This document shows positions 14,089 to 21,013 of a stretch of 21,641 bases of DNA, piece after piece. The notes under the pieces are model-generated. The model saw nothing but the letters and a program-made list of their open reading frames with translations. It ran no database searches and had not been told where the DNA came from. Location of the stretch: positions 3,473-25,113 of the forward strand of contig DKEU01000263.1 in assembly GCA_002452635.1 (NCBI GenBank), read 5' to 3'. How positions within the stretch are numbered: position 1 is the stretch's first letter; every line of letters begins with the position of its first letter. The stretch is from Desulfovibrionaceae bacterium UBA6814. Lineage in GTDB: Bacteria; Desulfobacterota; Desulfovibrionia; Desulfovibrionales; Desulfovibrionaceae. The position numbers and the translations under genes are program-made.

Positions 14089-15009
14089 CTACTTCTTCTT
14101 GGGCTTGGGCTTGGCCGCGGGTTTCTTGGCGGGCTTGCCGCTGGCCGGGGCGGGGGCGGGGGCGCCGGCGTAGGTTTCGGTGTAGGCGTCCAGGGCCTCC
14201 TGCTTGGGCACGCCCAGGCCGGTGAAGATGCGGGAGAGCACCTCCACTTCGTTGCCCGAGATGCCGCCGCTGGCCTTGGCCGCGTGCACCAGCATGGCCG
14301 CTATCCCCAGCTTGAAGTTGTCGAAGCAGCCCTTGAGGGTCTCCACGGCCTTTTTCTCCAGGGTGCGGTGGCCGTGGGGGGAGTCGTAGCGCCTGAACAG
14401 CTCGCCCAGGCCCAGGCCGTCCGTCTGGCCGAACACGAAGCGTTTGTAGAAGGGGGCGCCGGAATAGGCCGCCACGCTGCGCTGGTCGGCTACGCCGTCG
14501 GCCTTGGCCACCAGCCGGCAGAGCACGTCGATGGCCTCGGGCTTGCCCAGCCGGCGCAGGGGGCCGATGGGGCGGGAGGGCGGGGTCTCGGGGATGGGGG
14601 TGGGCGGCTGGCCCTCCTGGTAGGTGCGCTGGTACTCGTGCACCACCTCGCCTGCGGTGAGGCCCAGGCGGTTGCCCACCCGGCGCAGCACGCCGAGCTC
14701 CCGGCCGGACACGGACCCGTCGCTCTTGGCCACGTGCAGGAGCAGGGCGGCCAGGGCCAGGCGGTATTCCTTGGGCGTGCCCTGCATGGAGCCCGCGGCC
14801 AGTTCCTCGATGCGCAGGAGTCCCTGGGGCGAGGAGTAGGTGCGGAACAGGCTGAAGACCGAGCCGGTGTCGAACTTGCCCAGGACCCTGCGCTGGTAGA
14901 ACCAGGTATTCTTGTAGGAGGACATCTCCTCCAGGGTGGTGCGTCCGTCGGCCTTGATCATGAGCTGGACCAGGGCCTCGGCCCCGTCTTCCTTGCGCAG
15001 TGCGGGCAT
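14089..15009 (-). CDS. Tandem TerB-like repeat protein with Lys/Pro/Ala-rich tail
   Basis: This 306-residue protein starts at ATG 15009 behind AGGAGG. It has two clearly homologous units, about residues 10-130 and 157-280. Both carry KADG near the start, an FYxRxVxG segment, LFRxYxSPxG, an LxxAAxLxHxAK helix, an SGxE turn (SVSGRELGVL and GISGNEVEVL) and a Y-x-x-TY end. The helical K-[SA]-[DS]-G pattern resembles TerB/DjlA-like domains, known from tellurite-resistance and stress proteins. Residues 281-306 form an AP/KP-rich basic tail that looks histone-H1-like and may bind nucleic acid. It lies 84 nt downstream of the sigma-54 activator gene. The TerB assignment is by eye only. Confidence 0.7.
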   Translation of the reverse strand: MPALRKEDGAEALVQLMIKADGRTTLEEMSSYKNTWFYQRRVLGKFDTGSVFSLFRTYSSPQGLLRIEELAAGSMQGTPKEYRLALAALLLHVAKSDGSVSGRELGVLRRVGNRLGLTAGEVVHEYQRTYQEGQPPTPIPETPPSRPIGPLRRLGKPEAIDVLCRLVAKADGVADQRSVAAYSGAPFYKRFVFGQTDGLGLGELFRRYDSPHGHRTLEKKAVETLKGCFDNFKLGIAAMLVHAAKASGGISGNEVEVLSRIFTGLGVPKQEALDAYTETYAGAPAPAPASGKPAKKPAAKPKPKKK

Positions 15010-15044
15010 GGGTCGCCTCCTGGAATTTCTGGGGGTTCCGCGCC

Positions 15045-15083
15045 AGTATCGCCCAAGGCGCGGTTTTGGGCAAGCCGTGGGCC
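15045..15083 (-). promoter_or_regulatory. Possible promoter for the TerB-like gene
   Basis: On the minus strand, GG (15083-15082), ten bases and GC (15071-15070) form a -24/-12 arrangement with a good TTGC. The -24 half is weaker (GGCCCA against GGCACG). Overlapping it, TTGCCC (15073-15068), a 17-bp spacer and GATACT (15050-15045) form a mediocre sigma-70 pair. The two readings are alternatives. Confidence 0.3.
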
Positions 15084-15093
15084 GGGATTTCCC

Positions 15094-16476
15094 TCACCCG
15101 GCTGCGGCCTTGAAGTCCTCCTTGCGCAGCCCGTGCCGGCGCATGAGCTTGCGCATCTGGCGGGGGGAGACGCCCGCGGCCCGGGCGGTAGCCGCCACCC
15201 GGCCGGCGTGGGCGGCCAGTTGCGCGCGCAGGTACTCGGCCTCGGCCCGGTCGCGGGCCTGGTCCCGGCACTGGGCCAGGGTCAGGCCGGGAGCCGGGGA
15301 GCCGGCCGGGGCGGGCGCACAGGCGAAGAGCCCTTCGGGGAAGGACGCCGGGGACAAGAGCGGCCCCTGTTCCAGGATTGTGGCCCGCTCCATGAGGTTG
15401 CGCAGCTCTCGCACGTTCCCGGGCCAGGGGTGCCGGGCAAAGGCCTGCAGCACCTCCGGGGCGATGCCGGCCACGGCCTTGCCGTGCAGGGCGTTCATGC
15501 CGTGCAGGGCCTCCCAGGCCAGGAGCGGGATGTCCTCGGGCCGCTGGCGCAGGGGGGGCAGTTCGATGGGGAAGACGTTGAGCCGGTAGTAGAGGTCCGG
15601 CCGGAAGGCCCCGGCTGCGGCCAGGGCCCCCAGGTCCAGGTTGGTGGCGGCCAGGATGCGGGCGTCCAGGGGCAGGTCGCGGTCCCCGCCCACGGGCCGG
15701 TACACCCGGTCCTGGAGCACCCGCAGCAGCTTGACCTGGGCCGCGGGGCTGAAGGTGCCCACCTCGTCCAGGAACACGGTGCCGCCCCGGGCCTCGGCCA
15801 GGCGGCCGGGGCGTTTGCGGTCCGCGCCGGTGAAGGCCCCTTTCTCGTGGCCGAAGAGTTCGCTCTCCAGCAGGGTGTCGGGCAGGCCGCTGCACATCAC
15901 CGGCGCGAAGGGCCCGGCGCTGCGCTGGGACAGGGCGTGGATGTAGCGGGCCAGGAGGTCCTTGCCCACCCCGGTCTCGCCCAGGAGGAGCACGGTGGAG
16001 ATGGTGGGGGCCACGGCCGCGGCCAGGTCGCAGGCCCGGCGCATGGCTGGATTGCGGGATGCGGCCAGGCGCAGGGGCGAGGCATCGCCCGGCCGGCCGC
16101 GCCAGCGGGCAGGGTCGAGCCCCATGAGCGCGCGTACCCGGTCCACCACGTAGGCCACTTCCAGCAGGTCGGGCGGGGCCAGGAGATAGTCGTCCGCGCC
16201 GGCGCGCACCGCATCCACCGCGGCGGCGGTGTGTTCCCGCGAGGCCAGGGCCACCACCGGCCCGGCGCAGGCGGCGCGCAGCCTGTCCAGGCCCGGGCCG
16301 GGGCGGGCGGCGAGGAAGGGGGAGTCCGCGAACACGGCCAGGTACGGGCCGTTTGACGCCAGGCGGAGGAACTCTTTCGGGGTGCGGGCCAGGTCGGTGC
16401 GCACCCCGGGGCCGAAGCCGCGGCCCACGGCCTCGGCCAGGGTGGTGTGGACAGTGCCGATCAGGACCTGGCGCAT
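15094..16476 (-). CDS. Sigma-54-dependent transcriptional activator with degenerate receiver domain
   Basis: This 460-residue NtrC-type activator starts at ATG 16476 with GGAAGGGGG upstream. The N-terminal 115 residues have a receiver-like fold but lack the acidic pair (GTVH at 7-10) and the conserved Lys (DYLLAPP has Ala at 100); a possible phosphoacceptor D51 remains. The AAA+ domain is complete: Walker A GETGVGKD (166-173), the sigma-54 loop GAFTGA (213-218), Walker B TVFLDE (233-238), and FRPDLYYRLN with the sensor/finger Arg (291-300). A Fis-type helix-turn-helix fills about 415-450. Normal phosphorylation control is unlikely. A -24/-12 promoter stands in front of the divergent gene, and another candidate precedes the downstream TerB-like gene, so both may be targets. 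Confidence 0.92.
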   Translation of the reverse strand: MRQVLIGTVHTTLAEAVGRGFGPGVRTDLARTPKEFLRLASNGPYLAVFADSPFLAARPGPGLDRLRAACAGPVVALASREHTAAAVDAVRAGADDYLLAPPDLLEVAYVVDRVRALMGLDPARWRGRPGDASPLRLAASRNPAMRRACDLAAAVAPTISTVLLLGETGVGKDLLARYIHALSQRSAGPFAPVMCSGLPDTLLESELFGHEKGAFTGADRKRPGRLAEARGGTVFLDEVGTFSPAAQVKLLRVLQDRVYRPVGGDRDLPLDARILAATNLDLGALAAAGAFRPDLYYRLNVFPIELPPLRQRPEDIPLLAWEALHGMNALHGKAVAGIAPEVLQAFARHPWPGNVRELRNLMERATILEQGPLLSPASFPEGLFACAPAPAGSPAPGLTLAQCRDQARDRAEAEYLRAQLAAHAGRVAATARAAGVSPRQMRKLMRRHGLRKEDFKAAAG

Positions 16477-16509
16477 GCGCGCCCCCTTCCGGGAGAGCGG
16501 CCCCCGGAG

Positions 16510-16543
16510 TTCCGGTTTCCGGGCAGCGGAACCACGTGTTCCG
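16510..16543. promoter_or_regulatory. Candidate activator-binding site: three TTCCGG-type half-sites
   Basis: TTCCGGTT occurs at 16510-16517 and 16539-16546 in the same orientation, with the inverse CGGAAC at 16527-16532. CGGAAC-CACGT-GTTCCG (16527-16543) is a perfect interrupted palindrome. The cluster is about 120-150 bp upstream of the -24/-12 promoter at 16662, a usual distance for sigma-54 enhancer sites, and about 35-70 bp upstream of the activator's own start. Binding by that activator is inferred. Confidence 0.5.
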
Positions 16544-16661
16544 GTTGGTTTCTTCGTACCATGCCGCAGGGTTGGGGAGCAACGCCAGAAGTGCGGAATC
16601 CGGATGTCTGGCCCCTGATTCAGCCAAGAAAATAATCATATGCAATTTCAATGTGTTGCCC

Positions 16662-16677
16662 TGGCACGGGACGTGCT
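16662..16677 (+). promoter_or_regulatory. Sigma-54 (-24/-12) promoter
   Basis: TGGCACGGGACGTGCT matches the consensus TGGCACG-N4-TTGCW with one mismatch (GTGC for TTGC). The invariant GG (16663-16664) and GC (16675-16676) are ten bases apart. Transcription should start near 16688, about 80 nt before ATG 16768. The AT-rich stretch 16621-16657, between the half-site cluster and this promoter, is where an IHF bend would be expected. Confidence 0.65.
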
Positions 16678-16767
16678 CTTGCCGGGGTACAAGGGCGGCA
16701 GGCGCCATGCGCAGGCTGCTTCGCCCGGCACCCTCACCGGGTCCGGGCCAACCTGGGAGGAAGGGCC

Positions 16768-17538
16768 ATGGAGCGACCGAGCGGCGGACACGACGCGGAC
16801 ATCCTGGGCATGCTGCTGCCCGGCCGGTTGGACTGCGGCCGGGACGAGGCCGGGGTGGTGCTCTACGGCAGCGACGAGCAGCAGTACGCGGTGTTGGACA
16901 CGCCCCTGGGCAGGCGGCTGGAGGCCTTTGCCATGCGTTGGGTCAGGGTTTCCGGCCGGGTTGAGCGGCAGGGCGGGCACAATCTGCTCACGGTGCGGCG
17001 ATTCACGCCCCGGGCCGAGGTGCCCGGAGCGGGAACAGGCAATGCCGGGCCTGGCGGCCCGGTCCCGGGCGCAGACCCGGGAGGGGGAACAGCCATGAAG
17101 AACATCACGAAGATCCTGTGCGCCGTGGACTTCTCCGAGGCCACGGCCCTGGTGGCGGGTTACGCCGCGCTGATGGCCAAGGGCCTGGGCGCGGAGGTGC
17201 TGGTGCTGCACGTGGTGCCGGCCATGCAGCATTTCACCGAGTTGGAGGTAACGGACGAGTCCCTGCGCGAGTTCGAGGAGCGGTCCCTGGCCCGTGCCGA
17301 GAAGGACATGCGGGACTGCGTGGCGGCTGAGTTCAAGGAGATGCCGGGGGCCAAGGGCAAGGTGGTGCTGGGCTTTGCGCCGGACACCATCGTGGACGAG
17401 GCCCAGGCCGAGGGCTGCGGCATGATCCTCATGGGGACCCACGGCCGCACCGGCCTGTCCCGGCTGCTCTTCGGTTCGGTGGCCGAGCGGGTGGTGAAGA
17501 CCTCGCCCCTGCCGGTGCTGACGGTCCGGCCCGAGTAA
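16768..17538 (+). CDS. OB-like N-terminal domain fused to universal stress protein
   Basis: ATG 16768 has GGGAGGAAGGG upstream, giving 256 residues. Residues about 12-80 look like a small beta-barrel (GRLDCGRDEAGVVLYG, then VRVSGRVERQGGHNLLTVRRF), possibly OB-fold. A Gly/Pro-rich linker follows to about 109. The UspA domain starts at Met110 (KNITKILCAVDFSEAT) and carries the ATP-binding pattern G-2X-G-9X-GS in MGTHGRTGLSRLLFGS. Met110 (ATG 17095) has its own strong ribosome-binding sequence GGGAGGGGGAA, so a separate 147-residue Usp may also be made from the same frame. Usp proteins respond to stress and starvation. The -24/-12 promoter upstream and the adjacent activator indicate sigma-54 control. 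Confidence 0.8.
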   Translation: MERPSGGHDADILGMLLPGRLDCGRDEAGVVLYGSDEQQYAVLDTPLGRRLEAFAMRWVRVSGRVERQGGHNLLTVRRFTPRAEVPGAGTGNAGPGGPVPGADPGGGTAMKNITKILCAVDFSEATALVAGYAALMAKGLGAEVLVLHVVPAMQHFTELEVTDESLREFEERSLARAEKDMRDCVAAEFKEMPGAKGKVVLGFAPDTIVDEAQAEGCGMILMGTHGRTGLSRLLFGSVAERVVKTSPLPVLTVRPE

Positions 17539-17562
17539 GCCAGGACATGGTATGAACTGACT

Positions 17563-17588
17563 ACGCCGCCCACCCTGCCGGGCGGCGT
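17563..17588 (+). terminator. GC hairpin after the Usp gene
   Basis: ACGCCGCCC (17563-17571) and GGGCGGCGT (17580-17588) form a perfect 9-bp stem with an 8-nt loop, 25 nt after the stop. No T-tract follows; the large hairpin repeat begins at once. Confidence 0.5.
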
Positions 17589-17717
17589 GTCAGGCTGCTG
17601 ATAAAGCCCCATCTGCGTCGTTGCTGCGGAAAAAGCTGAAACTCACGTAGCTCCAACTACGCTTCGTTCCAGCCTTTTCCTTGCGCCTAGCATCTGGGGC
17701 TTTCTGAGCAGCCTGAC
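17589..17717. repeat. Large nested hairpin repeat, copy 2
   Basis: The outer arms GTCAGGCTGCT (17589-17599) and AGCAGCCTGAC (17707-17717) are perfect complements. AAAGCCCCA pairs with TGGGGCTTT, GGAAAA with TTTTCC, and the apex is CGTAG-CTCCAA-CTACG. It shares the blocks TGCGTCGTTGCT, CTCACGTA (17642-17649), TACGCTTCG (17658-17666) and GCGCCT with copy 1 at 589-713. The stems differ but still pair, so structure rather than sequence appears conserved. Confidence 0.8.
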
Positions 17718-17752
17718 CAGATTGGCTTTGTCGTCAAGCTGGTCTGGTTTTT
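17717..17752 (+). terminator. Intrinsic terminator at the end of the Usp transcript
   Basis: CCAGATTGGC (17717-17726) pairs along its whole length with GCTGGTCTGG (17738-17747) when G-U pairs are allowed, and TTTTT follows (17748-17752). The wobble pairs work only in the plus-strand RNA, so the terminator points rightwards, just before the convergent ThiF-family gene ends at 17756. Confidence 0.55.
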
Positions 17753-17755
17753 GTT

Positions 17756-18592
17756 TCAGCCAAGATCCACGGTCTCGAAGTGCATGTCGGCCAGGTCGAA
17801 GAGGAGCATCTTGCCGGCCAGGGCCGGGGGCTGGCCGGCCAGCAGGCGCGCGGCCTCGGCGCATTGCAGGGAGGCGGCGGCGTGCACCGCCGGGCCGGGG
17901 CAGCCCAGGCTGTCCTCGGCCCCGGGCCGGGAGCCCAGGAGGTCGATGGGCGAGGGGCCGTGCGGCAGCACGGTGGCCACCCAGCCGGTCCAGCCGGCCA
18001 CGCCGGCGCTGACCAGAGGCAGGCCCGCGGCCCGGGCCGCGTCGTGCAGGGCCGGCCGGGAGGCCAGGCCGCCCAGGCAGTCCAGGGCCAGGTCCGCGCC
18101 GGAGAACAGTTTCGCCATGCCGCCCCGGTCCAGGAAGCCCAGGCGCTGTTCGAACTGCACCGAGGGGTTCAGGCCGGCCACGGCCTCGGCCGCGGCCTGG
18201 GCCTTGGCGCAGCCCAGGCCGGCCATGCGGCACAGGGCCTGGCGGTTCAGGTTGCTCTCCTCGAACCGGTCGCCGTCCGCGCCGCGCAGCCGGCCCACGC
18301 CCATGCGGGCCAGGGTCTCCAGCACGGTGCCGCCCAGGCCGCCCAGGCCCACCAGGGCCACGCAGGAGCGCAGGAGCCGGGCCTGGCCCGCCGGCCCCAG
18401 GGAGCCCAGGTTGCGGGCGTAGCGCTCGGGCGCCACCCCGGCGTCCAGGGCCGCGGCCTCCAGCTCCCAGGCCGGCACCCCGTGCGCCGCGGCCAGGGCG
18501 GCCACTTCGTCGCAGGCCAGGGAGCGGTACGCGCTCCCGTCCGGCTGCCGGGCCTCGCGGGCCAGCCTCGCGATGTCTTCCTTCAGCTTCAT
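17756..18592 (-). CDS. ThiF/MoeB/HesA-family adenylyltransferase
   Basis: This 278-residue protein starts at ATG 18592 with GGGAGG upstream. After a 75-residue helical N-terminal part (ending RYARNLGSLGPAGQARLLRS) comes the E1-type nucleotide-binding loop GLGGLGG (82-88). D106 and D108, the ESNLNRQ motif (112-118), K130 and D171 (LDCLGG) follow, matching the ATP/Mg-binding pattern of MoeB and ThiF. These enzymes adenylate the C-terminal glycine of a ubiquitin-like sulfur carrier. The zinc-binding CxxC pairs of classical MoeB are missing, and no MoaD/ThiS-type carrier gene is in the window, so the partner is unknown. HesA-like is the safest label. Confidence 0.82.
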   Translation of the reverse strand: MKLKEDIARLAREARQPDGSAYRSLACDEVAALAAAHGVPAWELEAAALDAGVAPERYARNLGSLGPAGQARLLRSCVALVGLGGLGGTVLETLARMGVGRLRGADGDRFEESNLNRQALCRMAGLGCAKAQAAAEAVAGLNPSVQFEQRLGFLDRGGMAKLFSGADLALDCLGGLASRPALHDAARAAGLPLVSAGVAGWTGWVATVLPHGPSPIDLLGSRPGAEDSLGCPGPAVHAAASLQCAEAARLLAGQPPALAGKMLLFDLADMHFETVDLG

Positions 18593-18663
18593 GCGCCTCC
18601 CTTACCACGCGGCCGCCCGCCTTTGCCAGTGTCGAGGCCATGCCTGGCCTCATGGCGGGACGG

Positions 18664-18757
18664 AAGAAGGGCGGTTCGCGAACCGCCCCTACAAAGACGG
18701 GCAGGACCGATCGGTCGTGCGTTCTTCGGTAGGGGCGGATCGTGATCCGCCCTTCTT
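18664..18757. repeat. REPIN-like cluster of nested palindromes
   Basis: Two related palindromic units face each other: GGGCGGTTCGCGAACCGCCC (18669-18688) followed by CTAC, and GTAG followed by GGGCGGATC-GT-GATCCGCCC (18733-18752). Between them lies GACCGATCGGTC (18705-18716), extendable to GCA/TGC. The outer arms AAGAAGGGCGG (18664-18674) and CCGCCCTTCTT (18747-18757) make the whole 94 bp a single long inverted repeat. This is the layout of REP doublets (REPINs) mobilised by RAYT-type transposases in other bacteria. No transposase gene is in the window. Confidence 0.75.
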
Positions 18758-18851
18758 TTTCCTTCCTCTGAATGTGCTTCGCCTGTTGCCTGGAAGATCG
18801 TGCGCGCAATCCCGCACGGTCGGGTCACGACCTGGATGCGCCCGATAAGGT

Positions 18852-18930
18852 CCAGGGGGTTACCCCCTGGCGAGGGGTCGCAAGGGGGCGAGGAGCCCCC
18901 TTGCCGGGGCCCGGGGCGGAGCCCCGGCCC
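18852..18930 (-). terminator. Three consecutive GC-rich hairpins after the FliD-like gene
   Basis: The stems are CCAGGGGGT/TACCCCCTGG (18852-18870), CAAGGGGGC/GCCCCCTTG (18881-18903) and an imperfect GGGCCCGGGGC/GCCCCGGCCC (18907-18930). The last abuts the TGA of the minus-strand gene. None has a clear T-tract on the minus strand. They are likely mRNA 3' structures or part of a dispersed repeat. The rest of 18593-18851 outside the REPIN-like cluster shows no gene. Confidence 0.45.
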
Positions 18931-21006
18931 TCAGCCCTGCCGCTCGAGCAGCCGGGCGGCGCCTTCGGGGAGCAGGGGGTTGGCCAGGGCGGAGCGCTTG
19001 GCCTGGGCGAGGCCGGACAGGGTGGAGGTGGTGTCCAGGAGGTCGGGCAGGGGGGATGCTCCCGCGGCCTCCATCACGTCCAGGAGCCGGCCGGACTGCT
19101 CCAGGCGCAGTTCCTGGGCTGCGGGCGGCTCCAGGTCGGCCAGCAGGGTGGGGGGGAGCAGGGCCTTGGCCGTGCCGCCGGCCAGGGCCGCATCCGTGGC
19201 CGCGGCCCAGCGGGTGAGCAGGCCCGAGTCCGGGTCCAGGAGCTTGGCGCGGACGCCCGCGGGATCGCCGGCCAGGCCGCTGGCGAAGGCCGTGGGACTG
19301 AAGGACAGGGTGGAGTCCGGGGTGCGGGCCAGGCCCAGGCTGGAGATGCCCGGGACCAGGTCGTCCACCGGGTCGCGGAAGCGGGCCGGGAAGTCCTGGT
19401 CCAGGAGGTCGGCGTTGCGCAGGAGCTGGGTGCTCAGGTCGTTGTAGGCGGCCACGATGTCGGCCATGCGGTCGGCCATGTCGCCCGCGGCGTCGCGCAC
19501 GGAGACCGCTTTGACCTCGCCCGTGGCCTGGTGCACGGCCAGGTTGACCCGGCCCTGGTCCAGGCTGAAGACCCCGGTCTCCGAGGTCAGGGTCTGACCG
19601 TTGACCTGGATCCGCGCATCGGAGCCGGGGTTGGCCGTGGGCTGGAAATCCAGGCTGGACAGGAGGTTGCCGCTGGGCGTGGCGGACCAGGAGGAGCCGT
19701 CGTAGAAGTAGTCGCTTCCGTCCTCGCGCAGGGTGAGGGCGCTATTGGCCGCGGGAGTGGTCTCCTGCCAGGCCGAGCCGTCGTACTGGTAGATGTTGCC
19801 CGCGGTCCAGCCGTTGGCCGTGGCCGTGGCCACGTACCGGTCCCCGGGCTGGGGGTTCTGGGGCAGGGTTCCGGTGGGGTCGAAGAAGTCGTCGGCGGCA
19901 TCCAGCCAGGGGCCGCCGTACTCGGTGAGGGACAGGCGCTGGCCCTGCTTGGGCGAGGCCAGGGACACCTGGAGGTATTCGCCCTCGGCCCAGTAGGCGT
20001 CGGAGCGGTCCAGGCCCGAAACCCGTTGCTGGCCGAGGACTTCGGCCCTGAGCAGGCCGGTGGAGGAGTTGATGGCGTCCGCGGTCCGGCGCAACACCTG
20101 GTCCCAGGTCATGCCAGCGTCTATGTCCACCGAAATGGCGCCGCTCGTGTCGCCCAGATCGTATGCCAGTTTGTATTCGCCTGCGCTGAGGCCCGAGTCC
20201 GCGCGGGGGTCCAGGACCGAGGTGATGAGGCTGGCGGGTTTGGCCAGGCGGTCGATGCGCAGGTCGTAGCGGGTGGGGGTGGCCGGGGTGGTGGCGTGCT
20301 CGGTGGCCTTGAGGTCCAGGTTGCGCACCAGGTCGCCGGTGGAGTCCGCAACCGCGATGTCCTGGTCCGCATGGGCCGGGTTCACCGAGATGTCCAGGAA
20401 CGTCCCGATCTTGTTCACGCCTTCGAGCACCTGGCCCGCGAAGCTCTGGCGCACCACCGAGGCCTGCACCGGCAGGTCCGCGGCGTTGATGGCGTCGGCC
20501 GTGGCAGTGAGCACGCCCTTCCAGTCCGCGCCCGCGGGCACGGTGACCGTGACCGTGCGGGACTCGCCCCCCTGGGTGAGGGTGATGGCGTAGTCCGTGT
20601 CCGTGTCCGCCGCGGCCAGGGTGGTGGTGGCGGTGGCGGCGCGGGCCAGGGACAGGAGCTTTTCCTGGCGCGGGGCCTCGCCCGCGGCCTTGACCGTGGC
20701 CGTGGCCGAGTTGTCCAGGCCCGGGTTGCGCACCGCCACCCGGCCGAGGTTGAGGGAGGAGCCGACCGGCCACTGGAACTGGCCCAGGGTCTTGGAAAAC
20801 GCGGACAGGGAGCGGTTCAGGGAGGAGACCAGGGGCTGGGCCAGGCGCTGATAGCGGGCCAGGCGCTGGGCGTTGCCCGCGCGGTACGCCCAGCCCGAGG
20901 AGGCCAGGAGCCGGGTGGCCGCGGCCGCGGTGCGCGGGGCTTGGGCCGCGGTGGAGATGGTGGTCTCCTGCGGCAGTTCGCCCCCGTACTCGACCTTGGT
21001 CACCAT
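18931..21006 (-). CDS. FliD-like flagellar hook-associated protein with inserted DUF2793-like segment
   Basis: This 691-residue protein starts at ATG 21006, 7 nt after the truA stop, with TGAGG overlapping that stop. Two flagellin IN-type motifs are seen, near residues 159-187 (LTATADAINAADLPVQASVV) and 297-322 (LRRTADAINSSTGLLRAEVL). Each sits in a beta-rich repeat like those of the FliD filament cap. The C-terminal region (AAYNDLSTQLLRNADLLDQD, and the later SFSPTAFASGL segment) also resembles FliD. The N-terminus lacks the usual FliD start. Residues about 375-440 contain PGDRYVATATANGWTAGNIY and YDGSAWQ, like the short sugar-binding or tail-fibre-type DUF2793 repeat. It may be a hook-associated or adhesive surface protein. 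The family call is moderate and the insert is a by-eye resemblance. Confidence 0.6.
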   Translation of the reverse strand: MVTKVEYGGELPQETTISTAAQAPRTAAAATRLLASSGWAYRAGNAQRLARYQRLAQPLVSSLNRSLSAFSKTLGQFQWPVGSSLNLGRVAVRNPGLDNSATATVKAAGEAPRQEKLLSLARAATATTTLAAADTDTDYAITLTQGGESRTVTVTVPAGADWKGVLTATADAINAADLPVQASVVRQSFAGQVLEGVNKIGTFLDISVNPAHADQDIAVADSTGDLVRNLDLKATEHATTPATPTRYDLRIDRLAKPASLITSVLDPRADSGLSAGEYKLAYDLGDTSGAISVDIDAGMTWDQVLRRTADAINSSTGLLRAEVLGQQRVSGLDRSDAYWAEGEYLQVSLASPKQGQRLSLTEYGGPWLDAADDFFDPTGTLPQNPQPGDRYVATATANGWTAGNIYQYDGSAWQETTPAANSALTLREDGSDYFYDGSSWSATPSGNLLSSLDFQPTANPGSDARIQVNGQTLTSETGVFSLDQGRVNLAVHQATGEVKAVSVRDAAGDMADRMADIVAAYNDLSTQLLRNADLLDQDFPARFRDPVDDLVPGISSLGLARTPDSTLSFSPTAFASGLAGDPAGVRAKLLDPDSGLLTRWAAATDAALAGGTAKALLPPTLLADLEPPAAQELRLEQSGRLLDVMEAAGASPLPDLLDTTSTLSGLAQAKRSALANPLLPEGAARLLERQG

Positions 21007-21013
21007 GGCGACC

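Noticed and set aside
14015..16708. Long open frames on both strands overlapping the sigma-54 activator and TerB-like genes
   Set aside because: Their Arg/Pro/Gly-rich translations show no motif and are explained by high GC in the third codon position of the real genes.
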